Part shown: piece by piece, positions 35,859 to 47,148 of the stretch
Layout of the letters: each line of letters opens with the position of its first letter
How positions within the stretch are numbered: the stretch's first letter is position 1
NCBI GenBank assembly: GCA_032622095.1
Contig: CP136064.1
Coordinates: forward strand, 37,934,426 to 37,998,425
Direction of reading: 5' to 3'
Length of the DNA stretch: 64,000 nucleotides
From: Siphonodentalium dalli
Lineage: Eukaryota > Mollusca > Scaphopoda > Gadilida > Siphonodentaliidae
Position numbers and translations under genes: made by a program
Notes under the pieces: generated by a model
What the model saw: only the letters and a program-made list of their open reading frames with translations
What the model was told of the DNA's origin: nothing
Databases searched by the model: none

Positions 35859-36293
35859 ACAGGGCCGTTCTGTTGGGTAAAGGGTTAAAATATTATTGTC
35901 GAAAACCTCAACAAAAATGGATGTACCATTTTGTAAAACACAGCATCTGAGCTACGCACATATGTAAACAAACAATTCAACAAATGTCCCGAACAAATTG
36001 TCTATAAACAAATGAGAATGATTTTGCTAATAAGAGTCACTAATTAAAATGTCTGCTTTCAGCAAATTTATTCGCTGTGTGCACCAGCGGAGTGTTTTAC
36101 ATCCCTTTAAGCTGATTATTATTTTATATCTTCTGTTTTAAAGGATATTTTAAGAGCCAATGAATTATGACACCAATTTCAAATACAATGGTAGATGTCA
36201 CGGAATGTTTGTACAACATTTTACAAGCAGATATTATCAGGTCAAATGGTGCATGTTGTGATATGATTTGTGACGGACATCAAGCCTGAGTTT

Positions 36294-36716
36294 AGTGTGC
36301 CTGTCATTTGCAGAATGAGGTCCCCAGATGGTGAATTTAGTGACACTATCACTCATAGCGGGCTAACATCACTAAATTCACGCTCTGGGGACTCATTCTG
36401 CTTAGACCTCTTCTTCTCTGGAAATTTCTTTATTATCAAATTTCTATAGAAACTTATTCACATTGATTCTATTTCATTCATCTATTTCAAATTTAGTTTC
36501 TCTATATCCCCAAATTAGCAGACGACACATTGCATAATCAAGGTTCCCAATGGGTGTACATCACAATATTCACCATTTGGGAACAACAATCTGAGTTTAT
36601 GTCTCCCATAGCAGATGAAGCCATGCAGAATGAGGTCCCCAGAGGGTGAATTTGGTGATGCTAGCATCACTAAATTCATCCTCTGGGGACCTCATTCTGC
36701 AAATGACAGGCACACT
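36294..36716. mobile_element. MITE family C, copy 3
   Basis: agtgtgcctgtcatttgcag at the left and the inverse at the right. There is one hairpin at each end (about 36311-36405 and 36626-36700) built from gaatgaggtccccagagggt. The spacer has gttcccaatgggtgtacatc. Confidence 0.85.
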
Positions 36717-37172
36717 AATCCTGGCAAATTTTACTCACTACTCTTTTGTTTTTCTCATTCGCAATCAAGCATTTTGAGCACCACATTTGCTCATTGTATG
36801 CAACACAATATATATTATATTCATTATGTAGAAAAGAAATAAATGTATTCACTACCCAAAATGCATTTAATAGTTCCCTCAGGAAATGTCAGATAATAAG
36901 ATCAGCAAGCGTTTGTTGAACTTATTATCCGAACATTTCCAACCAACAAATAGGAATCCTTCTGCACTTGTATTATGTGTTATTCTGTTTGTTGTCTGCT
37001 CATTTTTCCTGAACCCCTCCAAATGAATAATAATCCATTCTAATGTATACTATAGAACTGAATGAGAGGTCTTGTTGGCCAGCATCACATGATAATCTGT
37101 CTCAGTGAATGTCGCTCTGTCTCCTCATGTTGGCTAAGAATATGGTCCACACCATCGAGATCATATTACCAT

Positions 37173-37495
37173 ATAACACTCTATACTGCAAATAAAAATA
37201 TATATAAAATAACATATAACACTCTATACTGCAAATAAAAATATATATAAAATATCATATAATACTCTATACTGCAAATAAAAATATATTCAAAATACCA
37301 TATAATATTCTATACTGCAAACAAAAATATATACAAAATACCATATAATACTCTATACTGCAAATAAAAATATATTCAAAATACCATATAATACTCTATA
37401 CTGCAAATAAAAATATATACAAAATACCATATAATACTCTAAACTGCAAACAAAAATATATACAAAATACCATATAATACTCTATACTGCAAATA
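37173..37495. repeat. 43-bp minisatellite, seven to eight units
   Basis: Unit: accatataatactctatact, gcaaataaaaatatattcaa, aat. Units are over 90% alike by eye. It lies between MITE C copies 3 and 4. Confidence 0.9.
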
Positions 37496-37572
37496 AAAAG
37501 ACACGACATATAAACTCTATATTGTGGGAAATAGAAATATGTGCTGAAATCCTCAAGTCTGGAAATATTACA

Positions 37573-37915
37573 TCTCACATTTACAGAATGAGGTCCCCAG
37601 AGGGTGAATTTAGTGATGCTATCATGCACAGTGGACTAACATTACCAAATTCACCCTCTGGGGACCTCATTCTGCATAGGCCTCAACTGCTATGGGAGAC
37701 CTAGGATCAGATTGAAGTTCCCCAGTTGAAGTTGGTGATGATGTTCACTCAACAGTCACCTGGAAAAAGTTACTAAAAACAATGTTAATTTGAGACTCAG
37801 ATACTTCCCAGAAGCTGAGGCCTAAGCAGAATGAGGTCCCCAGAGGGTGAATTTGGTCATGCTAGCATCACTAAATTTCACCCTCTGCGACCTCATTCTG
37901 CAAATGTCAAACACA
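37573..37915. mobile_element. MITE family C, copy 4
   Basis: Two hairpins of the gaatgaggtccccagagggt type bound a spacer. Outer ends cacatttacag and ctgcaaatgtcaaacac are partly diverged. Confidence 0.75.
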
Positions 37916-38152
37916 GCTGAAATCCTCTTTTAATTACATATTGTCAATGTTTGATATTATAATAATGATGTAAATGTATTGTGACTGTTAGACTGCATGT
38001 TAACCCTTTACCCAACAGAACACCCAGAAACGCCCAAATGAAGCTTCAACAGCCTAAATTATCTTGGGTCTGTCTCAATAAAACCATACAAATATGGATA
38101 TCATTGGAACCGGCTCATTGACCACATTGTGATGGTTACAGTTATGCCCTGT

Positions 38153-38221
38153 GCCAATGCATTCTCTTATATATGCGAATCGACCATAGGTCGCCTCGAA
38201 TATATAAGAGAATGCATTGGC
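38153..38221. repeat. 69-nt hairpin module
   Basis: Left member in MITE B copy 2, with two changes near the centre (gaatcgacc and cctcgaata). Confidence 0.85.
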
Positions 38222-38300
38222 TTTAAAAAATCTTTTTTTTAACACTTTTTACCATTTTTTCTTACATTCTTTAACAATTTTATAATTTTTAATGTGTTAA

Positions 38301-38369
38301 GCCAATGCATTCTCTTATATATGCGAGGCGACCTATGGTCGACTCGCATATATAAGAGAATGCATTGGC
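38301..38369. repeat. 69-nt hairpin module
   Basis: Right member in MITE B copy 2, centre gaggcgacctatggtcgactc. Confidence 0.9.
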
Positions 38370-38991
38370 ACAGGGCCCTTCTGTTAGATTGCATGTTAAA
38401 GTGACTAGTACTCATTTATGTTGATATACACTGTACGATGTCAAACAGACCTATTTCAGTTTTTGCAGTTGGCATAGATTTTTTCAGTTTAATATTCATG
38501 TAAAGAGTTAAAAAAAAAATTCAGTTTTGGTTTTCTCAATGATCCCATATTTAGGTTTTTCAATTTAGCAAAAATTTCAGAAAAATGGCCAAAACAGATC
38601 GGAAATGGCCAAATAATTGGCCAAAAGAATTTTCTGGCCAGAGTGTACACAGAAGGGAAGATAATTATCACATGTCACCTCCGATGGACCCTGTGCATGT
38701 ATGTTGTTGAAACACAATCTGATTCCATTCAAGATTAAAAATCAATGTCAAATTCGGAACAGTGATTTAATTCGATGTTAAGATTCTATTTGCAGGAAAC
38801 TATTGCACAAGAATATGAACCTACGGTATGTTACCTAAGCAGAACGTTTGTGTGAATTGAACAGATTCACTAACTGGATATTATAACAATCTTGCATATA
38901 CATGTACTGTGTCTTACTAACAATGAAGGCCAAGTTAACATTATCATATTTATCGCGAAATATTAATTTGGTACAGTATAAACATCCTAGG

Positions 38992-39300
38992 CTAGCGGGC
39001 TAGCATAACTAAATTCACCCTCTGGGGAATTCATTCTGCTTAGGCCTCATCTTCTCTGGAAAATTTCTTTATTATGAAATTTATATAGATACTTAAGATT
39101 CTATTTCTTTTTTAGTTTGGTTTCTCTTTATCCCCAAATTGGCAGACTACACATTGCATAATCAAGGTTCCCAATGGGTGTACATCACAATATTCACCAT
39201 TTGGGAACTTCAAACTGAGTCTAGAAGATGAGGCCATGCAGAATGAGGTCCCCAGAGGGTGAATATGGTGATGCTAGCCCGCAAATGACAAGTACACTAA
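38992..39300. mobile_element. MITE family C, copy 5 (truncated)
   Basis: It starts within the left hairpin (gctagcataactaaattcac) and lacks the outer left TIR. The right hairpin is partly deleted, ending gatgctagcccgcaaatgac aagtacact. Confidence 0.65.
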
Positions 39301-39481
39301 AATCAGGGTTGATTCTAGCAGATAATATTTGACTGGACCAATCTGTCACTTATGAATAGGGCTCCTTCACTGATTTCTTCACTCGTTTACCACAATGAAC
39401 TCAGATTTCAGGAAACATTCATATTCCATATTCTATTGCAAGTATGAAATGACAAAATGTTTAAAATAGCTGTACTTTTAC

Positions 39482-39601
39482 CTTTTGTGGAATGTAGTTT
39501 AAATTGATATACTGCAGCGGACCCCAAATTTTCCAATTGAGTATCAAAGCTGATATAAATGACTCTTTTATTTTCTCTACAGCAACTTCTGAGCTGTGGC
39601 C
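39482..39601 (-). CDS. PXMP2: PXMP2 exon 4: Mpv17/PMP22 core
   Basis: 40 codons, phase 0 at both ends, between acceptor tttttccag and donor GTAAAA. It begins GHSSEVAVEKIKESFISALI and holds the family signature LNWKIWGPLQYINLNYIPQK, matching the W-x-P-x-Q-x-x-N-x-x-x-x-P pattern of Mpv17-type proteins. The last exon, expected to add about 25 residues including a final membrane segment, was not found downstream (leftwards). Confidence 0.93.
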
Positions 39602-40207
39602 CTGGAAAAATGAAAGGGTCATATGTTGAAACAGCGTCAGTGAAAATTCAGTTATAGACACCAAATTATCAGAGAGTAGTGCGTTTATTCTAAGACAAAT
39701 TTCCTTCACAAATTCACTAGATTTGTAATAGTATATAATAATATATTTAGAGGTTATTACTTGGTTAGTGGGATATCGGCTTCGGTCTCAGGCTGATGTG
39801 AAGTTACTGAGGGCTGATATGTCTCGACCGATATCCATTTAACCTTGTTATTAATTAGATCAACAGTTTATGGTAATATCAACACTATCGATTCCAATTT
39901 CAGTTCATCAGTGTAAACATAAAATTGAATGGACAACAGAAATAATATAAACAAAATAGCTAAACTTACATCTTAAATACGATGTTGATTGAGTTGTAAA
40001 TTTGTACATGACCACAAACGTTATACATGCATGTCTGAGTAGATATTCACGATTTCCTTTTAAATTACGGAGTTAATACCAGTTCAAAATGACAGAAACA
40101 CACCATGAATAGCCATTAGTTCAAGTCCATTATGAAATTGTTACATATGCCTAGCACTGTGACTGCATCCCCGAATGGCTATTACATTGGATGTGAACAC
40201 TACTGAT

Positions 40208-40281
40208 ATCAGCCGAGTTTAGTGGGTTATCAGCTGAGTTTAGTGGGTTATCAGCCGAGTTAGGGGTGATATCAGCTGAGG
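40208..40281. repeat. 21-bp minisatellite (ttatcagccgagtttagtggg)
   Basis: Three to four copies in PXMP2 intron 3. A related ggatatcggcttcgg block lies inverted near 39765, so this may be the arm of an inverted-repeat element spanning 39750-40330. Confidence 0.65.
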
Positions 40282-40379
40282 TCGATAATAGTTTGCTCAA
40301 GGCAAAAATGTGATATCTAATTAATAACTATATATATTTAACCATATCCCATTGACTTATTTCAAGAAGCATTCCATAA

Positions 40380-40960
40380 GTCTGGTGACAACTCCAAGAA
40401 TCAAGCAAAGTTGCATTTTGAGCCAATTCGGCCACATACCAAGTTTGGTGGTAATCAACTAACACTAACTGCAGTTAACAGCTGGAAACCAAGAAAACCC
40501 CAATTTCAAAAGCTGAAAAACATTTGTAACTCTGGTAATAAAAATTGGCAGATTGATCAGAATATTGAACTTGACCTGTACTTTATTGTTTCAAACCTGC
40601 ATACCAAATGTCAATCCATTCAGTTAACAATAACTGAAATTATCATCCGCTAACCAAGAAAGTCCATATTTCAATTCATTAAAAGGTCCTTAAATCTGGT
40701 AAAAATCAGCTGAGAGAACTCAAAATCGAACATGACCCATATATTTTATAATTGTAAACCTGCATACCAATTTCATTCTATTCAGTTAACATGAACTAAA
40801 GTTATCATCTGGAAACAAAAATTGAGTCCAAATTTCAACAAAAAACTCGACCTGCATTTTGTGGTAGTGACTGTACATATAAAATTCCATTCCATTTAGT
40901 TCAGAAGAACTAAAGTTATCATCTGGAAACAATTGTAGCAGACTAGGACGTTGTGTGGGC
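40380..40960. repeat. degenerate tandem repeat (aactaaagttatcatctgga)
   Basis: Units share cataccaatttcattccatt, cagttaacataact and aaagttatcatctggaaac. They belong to the same broad class as 44800-45160. In PXMP2 intron 3. Confidence 0.7.
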
Positions 40961-40989
40961 ATTGCAGGAAGAAGATTGGCGAGTGGTGC

Positions 40990-41372
40990 TAGTGGGCTAG
41001 CATCACTAAACTCACCCTCTGGGGACCTCATTCTGCTTAGGCCTCACCTTCTCTGGAAAGTTTCTTTATTATTAAATTTCTATGGAAACATCTTCACATA
41101 GATTCTATTTCTTTTTTAGTTTAGTTTCTCTACATCCCCAAATTGGCATACAACACATTACATAATTGAGGTTCCCAATGGGTGTACCGGGGTATATACA
41201 ACACAATATTCACCATTTGGGACCTCAAACCGAGTCTATGTTGCCCATAGCAGATGAGGCCATGAATCATGAGTTCACCAGAGGGTGAATTTAGTAATGC
41301 TAGCCCGCTACACGGGATAGCGTCACTAAATTCACCACCTGGGGACCTCATTCTGCAAATGACAGGCACACT
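40990..41372. mobile_element. MITE family C, copy 6
   Basis: The right end is intact (ctcattctgcaaatgacagg cacact) with a full hairpin. The left end begins inside the hairpin (gggctagcatcactaaact). In PXMP2 intron 3. Confidence 0.75.
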
Positions 41373-42200
41373 ATAAACAGACATACATGTAGTTTTGATT
41401 TTGATTTATTGGCTAGTTGTCAGAAAGTCATCACTAAGTTGACACTAACCATAAATGTCGTAATAACGTGACCAGTGAAACTCTAGTATGTTGAACCCTA
41501 GTTATTATAGCTGCACTGGCGAACACTCCAAGATTAATATATTTTGCATGGGAACGGATACCGTGTGATCACACCACCCTGTCAGGTACGACTGTTATAT
41601 ATCTCCATGCGATTTAGTGCGTCGTTTGTTCAAATCTGAAGGCAACAATGTGCCAGGGCCGTGGCATGGATGGAGCACACAGCATTCTGTTACAATGAGA
41701 TAGGATAGGATACAGTATAATTATAACTGGACCAAGGTTTCCTTAGTCAACTCTCAGTCTAGAGACACCGGTACTTAAATTCATTTCTGAGATGGACTGG
41801 GAATTCCCCGCTCATGACAGTCAAAGGTCAGCGATGGTGTTATGACACTGAGAGTATAGTTTACTGTTTTGATTGATGTGCAAAAATTCCTATATGTGTG
41901 TATAATATGCTCCCGTTCTTGTTTCAGCAAATCAATACCTATTTTTGCAATACGTTCTTAAATGCAATTTTGATGATTTGGATTTGGCCAAAATCAGCCA
42001 TTATTTTTACAAAGAACTCTTTTCATTAATCATTTCCACCATTATTAATACTTATTTTTAGAAATATTTGTCGGGGCTTGTATGAACAATTATTATTGAG
42101 TGCTGAATGTGAATACATGTAGTTAATTACATTGCAGGAAGCAATTGATTGGTCGAGCAACGCACTCTTTGATGCGCATTGGTTGGATTTCTCCCTTTGA

Positions 42201-42215
42201 GGGGGGGGGGGGGGG
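42201..42215. repeat. homopolymer run of 15 G
   Basis: In PXMP2 intron 3, followed by tggctattcctcccc. It may mark the border of a repeat related to 52400-53100. Confidence 0.9.
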
Positions 42216-43597
42216 TGGCTATTCCTCCCCGGTGCCACCCAACATAATTTAGTATTTTAGTACCGATGATTTCTCGTCTTCAGTGAATGCAAGACCACGC
42301 TCTTAGCATGGGGTGCTAAGCAGGGACGTGTCGACAGGGGTGGTTATGCAGGGGTCTTACCCCCTCAAAAACTGTAGTCAAACCTAAATGCAACATTAAT
42401 TGGAAAATTCACACCAAAATTATGTTGAAATTGTTCTTGTAGTTTGATTTTCCATCAATTTCTTAGTGACGAATTTGTTGTTTTTAGACCAACATTGCAT
42501 ATTTCCCTTTCATTTGCAAAATTCTGGACTGAAATGGCCATCAGTTGGCAATTTTCAAACCTAAGGGTGAGTGTCAGGTTAAAAAATTCCCTGAATTGGA
42601 AAGCTTGAGGCCAGTCTAGATGTTAGGATTGTAACATTTTCATGTTCAGATTTTCAAAATGTTCTCGCATCGGGCCTAACCATCGGCCGACCCGTGTGTT
42701 CTGTGCCCTTGCCAGTAGTTACTTGCTAATTAATTTATGAAAAAATAAATTGGGGTGTAAATTTGTCTGGCGTAATACCACTATATGTTAGGATTTTTTA
42801 ATCTCATAATGGGCCGAACCATCATTTTCATCCGGCTGTATGGTCAGTGGCCACAAGACAACTGATCCATTTAGAACAGGCTACCATCTAGTAGTCTGTG
42901 AGGGATCATTTGGGAAAAATCAAAGCACCGGCGGAGGTGTGCAAATTGAATTACCCAACTTGTGAGTTTTATGTGGTTCAATGGGGTGGGGGTGCAGTTG
43001 AAATTCCAAGGTGGAGACCGCCCCAACGAAAACCATCCAGCCAAGTCCCGAGTGCCAAATATCCCAGATTCAACCATGCAGGGGTGCCCCTCGCGACTTA
43101 GTTTCTGCTTTCGGCATAGGCCTATTTGTTTTCTATCCGAGAATACACTGCACCGGCAGCAATATATTGACCATACTCTGAATGAAAATGTTTCTGTGGC
43201 GATCACACAGTAACATCGTGCTGCAAGTAAGACGATAATTGTGTTGTAGAAATGACCGATTGTCAAAACGCAACACCAAAATACACAGGGCAAGGCTCAT
43301 CGATCCAAACTGTGGAGTGTGTTTTCATTGTGTATTTCTCGCATATACCCATGGTTGTATATAAACGGGCTACGAGCATCTGACCGTAGGTTTAGTTTTA
43401 ATAAGACTGGATAGGATAGGATAAGTTTATATTAAAATATACACACATGGAAAGTACGATTACAAATAAATATAATATTAATAGACTATAAATGTATATT
43501 GTTAGGGGTGATATAATCATGACTGACTGTCTTCCTATCACCCCTGAATGTGATGACAGATTATTGTATAAAAGATTTTCCTGCAAAGAAATATACA

Positions 43598-43971
43598 TTA
43601 TTAACGCTGAAGGGGTCACCCTCAACAAAAAAAGTGCTGAAGGGTACACAGGGTTTGAAAATGTGCTGAAGGGTACACAGGGTTTGTGATCGGCACGAAC
43701 GCCATTACTTAAATTGTGTTTATGAAAGTCTGGCGCCCATTAGCAGTTTGTTTTCAGTACATTTTGATATTCATTGAAATGTTAACAATTATTCTCTAAC
43801 AGAAATCATTACAGATACGAAGACTGAATGTCCTTTAGAATGACATTTCAAACCCTGTGTACCCTTCAGCACATTTTGAAAATCCTGTGTACCCTTCAGC
43901 ACATTTTGAAAATCCTGTGTACCCTTCAGCACTTTTTTTTGGTGAGAGTGACCCCTTCAGCATTATTAACT
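43598..43971. mobile_element. inverted-repeat element beside PXMP2 exon 3 donor
   Basis: attattaacgctgaaggggt at the left is matched by accccttcagcattattaac at the right. Each arm has a 32-bp minisatellite unit (gtgctgaagggtacacaggg ttt): two copies in the left arm and three in the right. Its right end is within about 10 bp of the exon 3 splice donor (GT at 43980-43981). Confidence 0.85.
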
Positions 43972-43981
43972 GAAACCTTAC

Positions 43982-44153
43982 CTCTAGCAAGGATACTATG
44001 TAGTAGAATACAAGCAGGTATGGTGGAGCAAATACACATCTGTCAATGAGCACTCTCTTCACGAAAGATGATGTGCCCTCATTCTTACTTTTTGGTACTA
44101 TCTTATCAATCCAAAGAAATAAGTTATGAAGGAGTGGTCCACTAACAAAGAAT
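43982..44153 (-). CDS. PXMP2: PXMP2 exon 3
   Basis: 172 nt between acceptor cttatgcag and donor GTAAGG. With two bases of exon 2 it reads GFFVSGPLLHNLFLWIDKIV, then PKSKNEGTSSFVKRVLIDRC and VFAPPYLLVFYYIVSLLE. This matches the family's TGPLSH-type loop, the basic RLLLDR-type segment and the following membrane helix. Phase is 2 in and 0 out, and the flanking exons fit. Confidence 0.95.
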
Positions 44154-44188
44154 CTGCATAAGGAGAAAAAAAGAGAACTTGAAATTAA

Positions 44189-44422
44189 AGGTACTCAATC
44201 TGAAACGATGGTCCCAATATAATCAGATTCCAACAACAACATTTTTTGAAATGCCGCTTCATCCAACCACAGGCTCCTGTGATCCAACACCCAAATAAGA
44301 AATTTCAAAAATTGAGATCGGATCACTCTGAGCTTTGGGTGGGTTCCTTACTAATCAAATATTTATTAACCCCGAAGCCAAATAAATAGTAATTTGGGAG
44401 TGTTAATTCGGATTATGCATCT
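44189..44422. mobile_element. MITE family E, copy 2 (shorter)
   Basis: TTAA (44185-44188) then AGGTACTCAATCTGA at the left. The right end is diverged (tcggattatgcatc) before TTAA at 44423-44426. In PXMP2 intron 2, 30 bp from the exon 3 acceptor. Confidence 0.75.
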
Positions 44423-44799
44423 TTAACTTTAGACAAGGGACTTGGCTACAGGGAGGGGGTGGTGGGGGAATGTCAAACCCCCAACTTTGGTAAAAAAAAT
44501 TCAATAGTATATATATAATATGGCATATATTTTATATAATGTGATCTGGGTGTTCGAAAATTAAGTGGGCCTTTAAATTGAAACTTGAATTGACATTTTC
44601 AAATCTGGGCCCAGACTTTCCTACATGTATGGTAGCTAAAAAGTTACCTATGGATACCTTACAAACCAAAATTCATCAGTAAGAAGACAGACAATTAATT
44701 TTCTTAATTTTGGAGTCGATAGAAGAACAGACGAAGCTTTGGATATGTCGGCAGAGAGAATCCATCTCAAAAGTAAGGCATATTATATAATTCATAACA

Positions 44800-45160
44800 A
44801 GAACATCGCTTGAGTGTGGCAAAATATGCCAGTGGTAATTCCAACAAAGGGCCATAAAATCGGCTGGCAAAACCCAAATTCGAAGCTGACCTGTATTTTG
44901 GGCTAGTAAACTCATATTTTCCCCATTCAGTTCAGGCTTACTAAAGTTATCACCCGGAAACGAAAACTGAGTGCAAATTCCAACAAAAAGGGTCATAACA
45001 GGTGAAAATTGGTGGGTGTAACCCAAATTTGAAAATGATCTGAATTTTGTGCTAATAAACCCACATACCTAATTTCATTCCATGCAGTAGAGACTACCTG
45101 AAGTTATCACCCGAAAAACAAAAGTGAATGGACAGACAGCAAGATGGACAGACCAATAAC
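44800..45160. repeat. degenerate tandem repeat in PXMP2 intron 2
   Basis: Two to three units of gggccataaaatcggctggc, aaaacccaaattcgaagctg, acctgtattttgggctagta and aagttatcacccggaaacga, ending in gaatggacagacagcaagat ggacagac. Confidence 0.75.
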
Positions 45161-45536
45161 ATAATTTGTCCCGTTTTTTTTTTTAAACAGCCTTTTTCAA
45201 ATGATTTTGAACAGCATTAAATTGACAGACATTTTTTGGTAAATTAAAAGTGATAAATGTCACACCTGTGAATTTTATGTCCCCAGTGTGCGGATATGTA
45301 TTTTGGCAAATCCTAGCTCCACCCCATGTCTGAACTATTGGTGTACACAGAAACATGTGCATGTATGTACGAAGCACTCAATTTCGATGATTTGAACTCT
45401 CTTCTTTGATTGTCAAAATGTTTCACAATACAAAAATTGACAATGTACTCCAGCCTAATGAGTTGTGTATTATTTTTGTGTGAAATTGTTTCAATGAACT
45501 TAACTTTGAAATGAATATCCACACGCATATACTAAC

Positions 45537-45644
45537 CCAAATGCTGAGTAGGCAAATATACTCTTCCAGACTAGCTTGTTATCTTTCCCATTCTTTGGAG
45601 ATATCAACTGGGATAGTAAGTTTCCAACACCTGAGGTAATTCCA
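45537..45644 (-). CDS. PXMP2: PXMP2 exon 2
   Basis: 108 nt between acceptor cttgtttcag and donor GTTAGT. Joined to exon 1 it reads SGITSGVGNLLSQLISPKNG then KDNKLVWKSIFAYSAF, the first membrane helix and loop of the Mpv17/PMP22 fold (family pattern SGxLxxxGxxxxQ). Phase 2 on both sides. Confidence 0.95.
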
Positions 45645-46038
45645 CTGAAACAAGACAAAATGTTGGGTGCTTAAAGCTTAACAGCAATATACATGTATCT
45701 TTTCGGATACTAATCCATTTGTGCAAATCAGATTGATCTAAACTACATATTGCATATTGGAGGGAAAATTTTGTAATTTTAGATTAAAAAGACATACCGT
45801 ATGAAAAGCTCTCCAATCTTCATGTTGGGATCTACAACGAGTCCCCAGTTTATAGCGGAATTTACAAAACAAGTCCAATAAATTAGGTCTGGACCGAGCC
45901 TTTGGAATAAAACCACCATTATTTATTATCCGTTGAAAAATATGTACATGTACTAGTATCAACTAGCCACTATACAACCACTTTCCTTTTTTAAAGTTGT
46001 TTATTTGCCAATTTAGAGGGACCAACGTGAATTATGCA

Positions 46039-46469
46039 TATGTGACCCGCCATATCAAATCCAGTCATAAGTCGGGATTTTTTTTACCCTGTGCCAATGC
46101 ATTCTCTTATATATGCGAGGCGACCACAATTTTTTATCATTTTTTTTTAAATAAATGTTTCTTACAATTTTTAGGACATAAAATAAAAAACATCCATTAC
46201 CCTGCAGGGAGCCCCACACATACATGTATATAGAAGCATATAGAAGAGTGTCGTCTGCTCATGTTTGTCTGGGGCTCTGAATGGGTGAAATTATAAAATT
46301 GTTAAAGAATACAAGAAAAAATTATTAAAATTGTAAAAAATTGTTAGGCCAATGCATTCTCTTATATATGCGAGGCGACCTATGGTCGACTCGCATATAT
46401 AAGAGAATGCATTGGCACAGGGTAAAAAAATCACGACTTACGACTGGATTTGATATGGCGGGTCACATA
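46039..46469. mobile_element. MITE family A, copy 2 (left hairpin broken)
   Basis: The same termini as 10869-11338 with the interior inverted (catccattaccctgcaggga...). The left hairpin stops after gaggcgacc (46096-46125), having lost its loop and right arm. The right hairpin is complete at 46348-46416. In PXMP2 intron 1. Confidence 0.88.
46348..46416. repeat. 69-nt hairpin module
   Basis: Complete module, centre gaggcgacctatggtcgactc, in MITE A copy 2. Confidence 0.9.
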
Positions 46470-46570
46470 TATATGAGTTTATTTAAGTTTAACTGAAGTG
46501 ATCAAGACCATTGCATAGCGATCTTCGGGAGTACATGTACTATCATGTTTAAATAACTGCCACTATTATC

Positions 46571-46803
46571 AGGTCTGGGTGAATGACTGATCGATCTATA
46601 ATAGCCAATTCGGGCTAAAAAAAACAATTGGTATTTTACAGCCAGTATGCATTTGGGATAAGGGGAGCCACTCTAAATTGTTCTATAATTATCTTTCAAC
46701 CAATACTTTGAAAAAAATTAATTCTGATTTATTTGAAACAAATGAAAGACACAGAATAATTATTTACTATTGTAGATCGATCGGTGGTTCACCCTGACCT
46801 GAT
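46571..46803. mobile_element. small inverted-repeat element
   Basis: aggtctgggtgaatgactga tcgatctataatag at the left is matched by ctattgtagatcgatcggtg gttcaccctgacct at the right. No ORF. Confidence 0.75.
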
Positions 46804-46851
46804 TATAGATGCTCGTGTCGTTATTTGTTCAGACTATGTCTCAACTGACCT

Positions 46852-47148
46852 ATACAGGTCAGGGAAAACCCAAACTTGATGTACTAAACCTCGATTTGTG
46901 TAAAAAACCTTGATTGAGGTTCTTCCAGATCATGTGACCACTGGTCAAAATACTCACCCATGACATAAGGGGAAACACGCTAAACCAAAATTTTTACTAA
47001 TGGAAGTAATATAATGTGGAGTATTTCATATTACACTGTGCAAGTGAGTCATTGTAACTGATCACATGATCTTGAAGAACCTCGATCGGGTTTTTTTTTA
47101 CTTAAATCAAGGTTAAATACCTTGATTTCAGGATTTCCCTGACCTGCT
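46852..47148. mobile_element. small inverted-repeat element
   Basis: caggtcagggaaaacccaaa at the left and the diverged inverse (atttccctgacctg) at the right; inner arms include cttgattgaggttcttcc and gaagaacctcgatcggg. Adjacent to the previous element. In PXMP2 intron 1. Confidence 0.7.

Larger units (their letters stand above)
35467..35884. mobile_element. MITE family B, copy 1 (TTAA, piggyBac-like) with hairpin pair
   Basis: TTAA (35463-35466) then CCCTTTACCCAACA at the left; TGTTGGGTAAAGGG then TTAA (35885-35888) at the right. TTAA target sites with CCC/GGG termini are hallmarks of the piggyBac superfamily. Two mirror-image 69-nt hairpins lie inside (35616-35684 and 35790-35858). After the left hairpin there are two extra copies of its right arm (35685-35742). 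No transposase, so it is non-autonomous. Confidence 0.9.
38004..38380. mobile_element. MITE family B, copy 2 with replaced right end
   Basis: Left TTAA/CCCTTTACCCAACA is intact (TTAA 38000-38003) and both hairpins are present (38153-38221 and 38301-38369). At the right, the sequence after cttctgtt departs from the family. In place of gggtaaaggg it has agattgcatg then TTAA, so 38381-38399 is an 18/19 copy of the left flank at 37985-38003. Confidence 0.85.

Noticed and set aside
35467-35884. Repeated 'QCILLYMRVDHRSPRIYKRMHW' frames at hairpins as short peptides
   Set aside because: The frames simply read both strands of the palindromic module.
36820-36890. Candidate PXMP2 last exon around minus-strand 'RELLNAFWVVNTFIS'
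   Set aside because: The phase after exon 4 does not give this frame from the available AG, and the residues do not match the family tail.
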